Assembly: GCA_947594935.1 (NCBI GenBank)
Contig: CANQEM010000013.1
Coordinates: 1 to 42,104 of the forward strand
Length of the DNA: 42,104 nucleotides
Source: an uncultured Clostridia bacterium
Lineage (GTDB): Bacteria; Bacillota; Clostridia; TANB77; CAG-508
Direction of reading: 5' to 3'
The translations under genes were made by a program, and so were the position numbers. The notes under the pieces are model-generated. The model saw only the letters and a program-made list of their open reading frames with translations, did not search any database and had not been told where the DNA came from. Positions 35,763 to 42,104 of this stretch are shown in pieces. Each line of letters begins with the position of its first letter. Position 1 is the first letter of the stretch.

Positions 35763-36701
35763 TTAGTTACCTCCTTCTATTAGTTTGATAAACGCATCTT
35801 CAAGAGTTGCATCTTCTTTTTTCAACTCAAATATAGTAATGTTATCTTTTGCAAATTCTTGGAATACAATTTTCCTTAAATCTACATCTTTATCTGATTC
35901 TAAAAGATATTGTTTTGTATTATCATTGTTTTCTTTAATAAATTTGATGTTTGTAATATCTTTTATTTTCTTAACTACTTCTGTTATTTTATTTTCACTG
36001 TCCTCAACAGTAACATATACTACATTTTTGCTAGATACTTTTGTTTCTAGATTTTCTGGCGTGTCTTCTGCTACAATTTTTCCTTTGTTTATAATAACAA
36101 CTCTTTGGCAAATTTGGCTTACTTCTGATAAGATATGTGAGCTTAAAATGATTGTATGAGTCTTTCCTAGTTCTTTAATCAAACTTCTGATTTCCGTAAT
36201 TTGTTTTGGGTCTAGACCAACAGTTGGTTCATCTAAGATAAGTACTTTTGGTTCTCCAACTAATGCTCCTGCCATACTAACTCTTTGCTTATAACCTCTT
36301 GATAGATTTCTTATAAGTTTTTTCTGCACATCTCTTAAACCGGTTTGTTCTATAATTTGACCTACTTTTATTCTTCTGTTTTTCTTATCTACTTTTTTGA
36401 TTTCTGCCATGAAAGTAACGAACTCTTTTACCGTCATATCAGTATATAGTGGTACTCCTTCTGGCATATAACCAATTTGTCTTTTGGCTTTCTTTGGCTT
36501 GTCAGACATATCATAATCGTCTACAATGATAGTTCCTTCTGTTGGTTCGATGTATCCTGTAATCATGTTCATTGTTGTACTTTTACCAGCACCGTTTGGA
36601 CCTAGTAGACCTAAGATTTCCCCGTCTTTAACTTCAAAACTGATATTGTCGACAGCCACAAATTTTCCGTATTTTTTAGTTACGTTCTTAACTTGTATCA
36701 C
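35763..36701 (-). CDS. ABC transporter ATP-binding protein (GldA-like)
   Basis: Walker A 'GPNGAGKST', signature 'LSRGYKQRVSMAGALVGEPKVLILDEPTVGLDP'; likely GTG start at 36701 after AAAGGAGGAG. Confidence 0.93.
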   Translation of the reverse strand: MIQVKNVTKKYGKFVAVDNISFEVKDGEILGLLGPNGAGKSTTMNMITGYIEPTEGTIIVDDYDMSDKPKKAKRQIGYMPEGVPLYTDMTVKEFVTFMAEIKKVDKKNRRIKVGQIIEQTGLRDVQKKLIRNLSRGYKQRVSMAGALVGEPKVLILDEPTVGLDPKQITEIRSLIKELGKTHTIILSSHILSEVSQICQRVVIINKGKIVAEDTPENLETKVSSKNVVYVTVEDSENKITEVVKKIKDITNIKFIKENNDNTKQYLLESDKDVDLRKIVFQEFAKDNITIFELKKEDATLEDAFIKLIEGGN

Positions 36702-36854
36702 GCCAACTCCTCCTTTTAAATTTGCTTTTTCAAATTTCCCTAGTATCATACCATTTTTTTCACGATTTGTAAAGTTTTTCACAAATTTTTCACATTTCCA
36801 TAATATTTTTAATTTTAAATTCATAATTATTTAAGGAAATGAAAGGTTGATTTT

Positions 36855-37448
36855 ATGAATTTCTTATATACTTTTTTTATAACTTTTATTCTTATCTTCA
36901 TCTCTGAACTAGGCGACAAAACACAACTTTTGGTTTTATCATTTGTCAACAAATTAAAAGCATCTCGAATTTTGTTAGGCGTTGCAATTGGTACACTTTG
37001 TAGTCATGGGTTTGCCATTATTTTTGGAAGCCACTTAGGTTTAATTGATGGAACTTTGCGTTACTACTTATCAATTTTAACTTATATTTCTTTTATCATG
37101 TTTGGAATTTTTGGCTTTTTCCGAAAAAAATCTCCCACTTCTTCAAAAGTTTCAACATCTTTAAAAAAAGATTCAAATATTTATTATATTTTTCTAATTG
37201 CACTTGCTATTTTTATTGGCGAATTAGGAGATAAAACCTTTTTAGCTTCGTTAGGGTTAGGTATAGAGTATCCATATAGCAAAATTTCGTTGATTATAGG
37301 CTCTGTTTCTGGGATGGTTGCCTCTAACAGTATTGCAATTCTCTTTGGCAAATTTCTAAATTCCAAGGTAAATTCTAAGTATATTCAAATTCTATCTAAT
37401 ATTTTATTTATTCTTTTTGGTGTGTTAGGCTTTTTAAAAATTTCATAA
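36855..37448 (+). CDS. TMEM165/GDT1 (UPF0016) family putative Mn2+/cation transporter
   Basis: Two 'ELGDKT' motifs in inverted TM repeats. Confidence 0.92.
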   Translation: MNFLYTFFITFILIFISELGDKTQLLVLSFVNKLKASRILLGVAIGTLCSHGFAIIFGSHLGLIDGTLRYYLSILTYISFIMFGIFGFFRKKSPTSSKVSTSLKKDSNIYYIFLIALAIFIGELGDKTFLASLGLGIEYPYSKISLIIGSVSGMVASNSIAILFGKFLNSKVNSKYIQILSNILFILFGVLGFLKIS

Positions 37449-37509
37449 ATTTTCTATTGAAAATTTAACTATTCTTTGATACAATTTTTTGTGGAAAGGG
37501 ATGGTTTGT

Positions 37510-38475
37510 ATGGATAAAAAGCATACGTTTTTAAAAGTGGTTGTAATACTTGGTACAATTGCCTTGTGTGTTGCCACTTATTTTTTTGTTGTAAAATATT
37601 ATAAAGAGCAAAAGAGTAATGAAAAACTACAACTTGAACAAGCAAAGGAATTAGAAATGACAAAGCAATTATACACTTTGGAAACTTACCCAAAAGTTGA
37701 CGCTTCACTTGCTACGCAACCTTTAACTAATGCACTTATTAAAGATTTTACGAAACAAGATGTAAATGTTGATGAACTTGGATATTCTAACACTCATCCA
37801 GCTTATCTTAAACTAATCAATGATGAGGTAGATTTAATTGTTGTGACTGAGCCTTCACAAGAGGAGTTAGATTTAGCGGCAGAAAAAGGGGTTGAGCTAG
37901 AAGTTATACCGGTTGTAAAAGAGGGTTTTGTTTTCTATGTTAATTCAAATAATAAAGTGGATAATTTAACAATAGAGCAAATTCAAAAAATCTATACGGG
38001 TGAAATAACTAATTGGAAAGAAGTGGGTGGCAGTGATGAAAATATCATACCATATCAAAGACCAGTAAATTCAGGGTCACAAACAGGTATGCTTTCACTT
38101 GTTATGAAAGGCTTAAATTTAATGACAGCACCAAAAGAGCATCTTGTTGAGACAATGTCTGAAATTATTAACTTAGTTTCTAATTATAATAATGGTAAAA
38201 ATGCAATTGGATATTCTTATTACTATTACGCAACTACAATGTTTAAGGCTATTGATGAAACTGTTGCAAGTAATATTAAGATGTTAGGAATTGATGGTGT
38301 AAAACCAAATAATCAAAGTATAAAAGATTCTACTTATCCATTTACTACTGCTTACTATATTGTCTTAAATAAAAAAGACGGTCCAGATTCACCTGCAAGG
38401 ATATTAGCTAATCAATTTTTATCAGAAAGAGGTCAGAAAGTTGCAGAAGAAGCTGGGTATGTTCCAGTAAATTAG
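37510..38475 (+). CDS. PstS-like (phosphate-binding-like) membrane-anchored substrate-binding protein
   Basis: 'LTIEQIQKIYTGEITNWKEVGGSDENIIPYQRPVNSGSQTGMLSLVM' and 'AIGYSYYYYATTMF'. Confidence 0.85.
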   Translation: MDKKHTFLKVVVILGTIALCVATYFFVVKYYKEQKSNEKLQLEQAKELEMTKQLYTLETYPKVDASLATQPLTNALIKDFTKQDVNVDELGYSNTHPAYLKLINDEVDLIVVTEPSQEELDLAAEKGVELEVIPVVKEGFVFYVNSNNKVDNLTIEQIQKIYTGEITNWKEVGGSDENIIPYQRPVNSGSQTGMLSLVMKGLNLMTAPKEHLVETMSEIINLVSNYNNGKNAIGYSYYYYATTMFKAIDETVASNIKMLGIDGVKPNNQSIKDSTYPFTTAYYIVLNKKDGPDSPARILANQFLSERGQKVAEEAGYVPVN

Positions 38476-38489
38476 GAGGAGTATGTACA

Positions 38490-39932
38490 ATGGAAAAAAA
38501 GAATAAAACAAGTTTTATTTTTAAATATCTAATTTTTGTTTTTTTGCTATTTTGCATTACAGGTCTTGCAATTTATTTAACTATAAATTATTTGGATAAA
38601 ATCGAGAGTTCAGAAGCGGAAAAAGAGATAGTTTCTGATAAAGTAGAAACTAGCAAATCTCTTAGTAGTGCAAAAGACGCAAAATATGGAATACAAGCTT
38701 ATGATGAAACATATAACACAAATTCTTTAAAAGTTACAACTACTATGGATGTAAATGGTAAAATAGTTGATAGAGATTATTTAATAGATAAGCCTTCTGC
38801 ACTTTATACAGAATATGTGCAAATAGATGGCTTAAGAGATAAAACTTTGCAAAGTACTATAAATGAAAAATTAAAGCAAACGGCATATAATTTAAAAGAT
38901 AGTAAAAATTTTGTATCTTCTTCTGTAATGGCAAATTTTTCAAATGTTTTATCTGTTAATATTTCAGTTTATAACTCTCAATATGAAAAAGTTGGATTAG
39001 AAACTTTAAACTTTGATTTGACAACAGGAAATGAGATTTCTTTTGAAGATGTTTTTGTGTCATCAGCTCCTTTAAATACATATCTTGCAAATGGTTTGTA
39101 TGAAGCACTTGCTTGGCATGAGTCTGAAAACGAGGAATATGAAGAAACTCATGATATGAATAATTATGATACTTCTGAATATGAAGAAAAGTTTTTAATG
39201 ATTGCTGATAATTATAAAAAAATGAAAGATAATCTTAAATTTAGTATTACTTCATCTTGTGTTTATGTTTATGACTTAATGGACAATAGAATGATTCCGA
39301 AAAATCTTACAGAAGAAAATAATTGTATTACTATAAATTTTTTGGATAATATTGAAGAAGTTGCTATTTACAAAAGATATTTAACTGAAAATGAGATTTA
39401 TGATGATAATACTCTTGGAACTAAGGATATTATTGTGCTATCACCAAATATTGAAATTGAAGATTATTCAAAAATTTTAAATTATGGAAAAATGAATGAT
39501 AATATATTTTTGGAAGAAGTAGTATCTGGCGACTTTGCTACTATTAAGGATACATCGACTATTTTTAGCTATGTTCAGAATTTGTCAGATAAAAATAAAG
39601 AGACTCTTGCAAAAAGAGATTTAGAGGGGAAAGCTTTATTTTTTGAAAGGTCTTATAATGTTGCTGAGGAAGATGAATTTTATTCTGTAAATATAATTAC
39701 TCAGGAGACTACTTGCAGTAGCGAATATTTTAAAGAATTAGCGTTTAAAGATTATATAAAAATGAAAACTGGACCTACTGCTGATGCGTCATTATTGATG
39801 TTTGATGATTATATGAAAGATGATTATCCTAATTTGCAAATTGCAAAGTATAAAAATGAGGAGATGTATGTTAGCAAATCTGGTACATTTTTAGGAAATT
39901 CACGTGAAGAAGCTATGCAGAAATTGCAATAA
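38490..39932 (+). CDS. Hypothetical membrane-anchored extracellular protein, possibly DUF3298/DUF4163-like
   Basis: N-terminal TM; 'LNFDLTTGNEISFEDVFVSS' motif; follows PstS-like gene with SD AGGAGGAG. Confidence 0.55.
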   Translation: MEKKNKTSFIFKYLIFVFLLFCITGLAIYLTINYLDKIESSEAEKEIVSDKVETSKSLSSAKDAKYGIQAYDETYNTNSLKVTTTMDVNGKIVDRDYLIDKPSALYTEYVQIDGLRDKTLQSTINEKLKQTAYNLKDSKNFVSSSVMANFSNVLSVNISVYNSQYEKVGLETLNFDLTTGNEISFEDVFVSSAPLNTYLANGLYEALAWHESENEEYEETHDMNNYDTSEYEEKFLMIADNYKKMKDNLKFSITSSCVYVYDLMDNRMIPKNLTEENNCITINFLDNIEEVAIYKRYLTENEIYDDNTLGTKDIIVLSPNIEIEDYSKILNYGKMNDNIFLEEVVSGDFATIKDTSTIFSYVQNLSDKNKETLAKRDLEGKALFFERSYNVAEEDEFYSVNIITQETTCSSEYFKELAFKDYIKMKTGPTADASLLMFDDYMKDDYPNLQIAKYKNEEMYVSKSGTFLGNSREEAMQKLQ

Positions 39933-39988
39933 TGGCAATTTGATATAAGGTTTTCTACACATTTGTGCAAATTTTTCAACTTTTATGA

Positions 39989-40017
39989 TTGACAATTGAT
40001 GTTTTTTGTGGTATTAT
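39989..40017 (+). promoter_or_regulatory. Strong tRNA promoter TTGACA-N17-TATTAT
   Basis: -35 39989-39994, -10 40012-40017, just upstream of the partial tRNA copy. Confidence 0.75.
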
Positions 40018-40037
40018 AGTTACTGTCCATAAGACAT

Positions 40038-40077
<40 letters not shown>

Positions 40078-40137
40078 ATTGTGGTCGATCTTTCAAGGTT
40101 GTTGTTATATCTGCATTGTAGGTTTTGCTTAGATTTT

Positions 40138-40159
40138 CTCTAACAAAAACTCTAACAAA
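40138..40159 (+). repeat. Two CTCTAACAAA repeats (candidate integrase arm sites) between the tRNA copies
   Basis: CTCTAACAAA at 40138-40147 and 40150-40159. Confidence 0.6.
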
Positions 40160-40180
40160 CTTCTTGTATAGTTTTTATAC

Positions 40181-40257
40181 GGGTCAATAGCTCAGGTGGA
40201 TAGAGCACAGGCCTTCTAAGCCTGGTGTCGGGGGTTCGAATCCCTCTTGGCTCACCA
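40181..40257 (+). tRNA. tRNA-Arg, anticodon TCT, CCA encoded
   Basis: GGGTCAATAGCTCAGGTGGATAGAGCACAGGCCTTCTAAGCCTGGTGTCGGGGGTTCGAATCCCTCTTGGCTCACCA folds as a full cloverleaf. Confidence 0.95.
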
Positions 40258-40268
40258 TTTTCAAAAAA

Positions 40269-40298
40269 CTCTAACAAACTCTAACAAATTTTAACAAC
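40269..40298 (+). repeat. Tandem CTCTAACAAA CTCTAACAAA TTTTAACAAC (candidate integrase arm sites)
   Basis: 10-bp direct repeats between tRNA-Arg and the integrase gene. Confidence 0.65.
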
Positions 40299-40315
40299 AT
40301 AAAGACCAATTAAGT

Positions 40316-40346
40316 GGAGTATTCATAGTTATATGAATATTCTTTT
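40316..40346. terminator. Hairpin with T tract between tRNA-Arg and integrase
   Basis: GTATTCATA-GTTA-TATGAATATTCTTTTTTT. Confidence 0.65.
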
Positions 40347-40347
40347 T

Positions 40348-41691
40348 TTATATCGCATCATTTGGCGTTTCAAATATCTGTGCAACTACATTAGCAGTAG
40401 CTACTTGTTTTTTATAATCACTTCTAGTATATCTATTGGTAGAACTAATATTTTGATGTCCTAGCCAATCTTGTAAATCCCTTATATCTACTCCTTGCAA
40501 GTGTAGTAAGGTAGCAATACTATGTCTTAATCCGTGAGGTGTTATTTTTTTTAAATTATTTCTTTCTATTATTTTGCTAAACCTTTTTGTAAAATAGTTT
40601 GGTTGCATTATATCTCCATTATCATGAACAAAAATATATCCATCATATTTATGATTATATGTATCTCCAAAAATCTTTTTGCATTCTTCAATTCTTTCCA
40701 ATTTTTCAATAATCATTTTTTTTATTTCTGGAAGTAACGGAAAGCTCCTATATCCTTTTTTTGATTTTGTTTTATCTTTGAAATATATTTTTTCTTTATT
40801 CTTTTTACCATCATTTTGAATTGCTACATGATTTATAATAAAATTATTATCTTCAAAATCAAATACTTGCTCTCTTAGTCCAATTATTTCACTTCTTCTT
40901 AATCCATAATACGCATCTATATAAGTAGCTAATTCTATTGAGTCTCCTTTTAATATTTCAAATAATGTCATGATTTCTGCCTTATTGTATGTATTTACTT
41001 CTACTATTTCCTGAGAAATTGGCTCAATTAAGTCTGTTGGATTATATCGTATTTCTTTTTTCCTTAATAGATATTTAAAGGCACTGCTTATGTTGTCATT
41101 ATAGTGGTCTACGGATGCGTTTTTTAAATTATTATCTCTTAGATAATCATAAAAATTTTCTAAGTCATCTGCTGTTATTTCTTTTACTTTTTTTCTATGT
41201 TCATCCATTGTAAAATAATCTTTTAGCCTTTTAGTAACATTTCTCTCATATCCATTAAATGTGTCTTGTTCTACTGACTTTCTTATTACTTTATATAGCC
41301 AAAATTCCATGTATTCATAAAAATCCCAATCTGCCTTTGTTGTTTTATTTGTATTATAATTTGTTGTGTTTAATTCAACTATACTTTGAAAATCTATAAT
41401 ATTGACATTTTGTTTTTTTCTTTTATCATTATTTTGTGCTACTTCTTCTCTGAATACATTAGCTATTTCTTCGGCTGATTTTTTGGCATTTCTTAGATTA
41501 CCTTTTTCTACTTTTAGTCCAGTAGACGCCCATAATTGATCCCATCTTCCATTTTTCTGATATCTGATTACACATTGATATACATTATCTTTTTCTTGCA
41601 ACGAATAAGTTATATCTTCGGAAATTTTATATTTTTCATTTAAGTCCTTTATTCTTTTAATTAGTTTTTGATATCTTGCTTCTTCTAACAT
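40348..41691 (-). CDS. int: Tyrosine recombinase/integrase
   Basis: 'YYGLRRSEIIGL', 'TPHGLRHSIATLLHLQGVDIRDLQDWLGHQNISSTNRYTRSD' (R...HxxR...H...Y). Confidence 0.95.
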   Translation of the reverse strand: MLEEARYQKLIKRIKDLNEKYKISEDITYSLQEKDNVYQCVIRYQKNGRWDQLWASTGLKVEKGNLRNAKKSAEEIANVFREEVAQNNDKRKKQNVNIIDFQSIVELNTTNYNTNKTTKADWDFYEYMEFWLYKVIRKSVEQDTFNGYERNVTKRLKDYFTMDEHRKKVKEITADDLENFYDYLRDNNLKNASVDHYNDNISSAFKYLLRKKEIRYNPTDLIEPISQEIVEVNTYNKAEIMTLFEILKGDSIELATYIDAYYGLRRSEIIGLREQVFDFEDNNFIINHVAIQNDGKKNKEKIYFKDKTKSKKGYRSFPLLPEIKKMIIEKLERIEECKKIFGDTYNHKYDGYIFVHDNGDIMQPNYFTKRFSKIIERNNLKKITPHGLRHSIATLLHLQGVDIRDLQDWLGHQNISSTNRYTRSDYKKQVATANVVAQIFETPNDAI

Positions 41692-41786
41692 ATTTCTCCT
41701 TTCATAAAAAGCAAGTTGGATTTATCTAATCACATAATTGATTATAACATAGTCCAAACTTGCTTAACAATGTTGAAGTCATTTTT

Positions 41787-42014
41787 TTATTTTTCCATAA
41801 AATAATTGATAATACTGATTTTAGGTATATAATAATCTCTCCCAATTCTTCTTGAATGTATTTCTTTGTCTTTTAATAATTTATATATCTTATTCTTTCC
41901 TGTTTTTGGTAAAATTTGTTTTAGTGTATTGACTTTAATTATATCTGGATAGTCTTTCAATAGTATTTCATAATAGCGTATTTCATCTTCCTTATTCAAT
42001 ATTATCACTTCCAC
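41787..42014 (-). CDS. Excisionase-like helix-turn-helix protein
   Basis: 75 aa; 'NTLKQILPKTGKNKIYKLLKDKEIHSRRIGRDYYIPKISIINYF' MerR/Xis-type HTH next to int. Confidence 0.7.
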   Translation of the reverse strand: MEVIILNKEDEIRYYEILLKDYPDIIKVNTLKQILPKTGKNKIYKLLKDKEIHSRRIGRDYYIPKISIINYFMEK

Positions 42015-42104
42015 TTTTCATTGCTTTTAACTTTTGCGTAGCTTTAATTTGTGCATCTGCAATAGTAAAGATAATATCACGAGGATATAGTTTAAAAGCT
42101 TGTC
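41992..42104 (-). CDS. C-terminal part of an ORF truncated by the window edge
   Basis: Minus strand reads 'QAFKLYPRDIIFTIADAQIKATQKLKAMKSGSDNIE*' and overlaps the start of the Xis-like gene. Confidence 0.55.
   Translation of the reverse strand, partial: QAFKLYPRDIIFTIADAQIKATQKLKAMKSGSDNIE

Overview
Low-GC window that looks like a Clostridia/Firmicutes chromosome. It has three parts. (1) About 0.46-20.0 kb: a type IV secretion/pilus-like (T4SS) locus. It contains seven tandem VirB2/TrbC-type pilin-domain genes: two with ~300-aa N-terminal ectodomains and five short ones, several with their own apparent promoter and terminator. These are followed by PrgI (VirB3-like), a membrane-anchored TraC/VirB4-N-like protein with no ATPase domain, a VirB4 ATPase, a VirB6/TrbL-like protein split by an apparent frameshift, two VirB8/NTF2-like membrane proteins, and a 1901-aa multidomain cell-wall enzyme (C39-like, SGNH, serine beta-lactamase-like, amidase_3, lysozyme-like and NlpC/P60 regions in one chain). 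No relaxase or VirD4 coupling protein is visible in the window. (2) About 20-40 kb: ordinary chromosomal genes (acyl-CoA dehydratase activase, GerMN protein, TrmN6-like methyltransferase, RsmI, AbrB, tRNA-fMet, ComEA-like, D,D-carboxypeptidase, LytR-CpsA-Psr, CvpA, DUF5711, YkvI, Gld-type ABC system, TMEM165/GDT1, PstS-like). (3) From 40.0 kb to the end: the left edge of an integrated element at tRNA-Arg(TCT), with a duplicated 5' tRNA half, repeated CTCTAACAAA motifs that could be integrase arm sites, a tyrosine recombinase and an Xis-like protein. The T4SS-like locus is the main candidate for a poorly described system. All calls come from reading the sequence and ORF translations; no database search was run.
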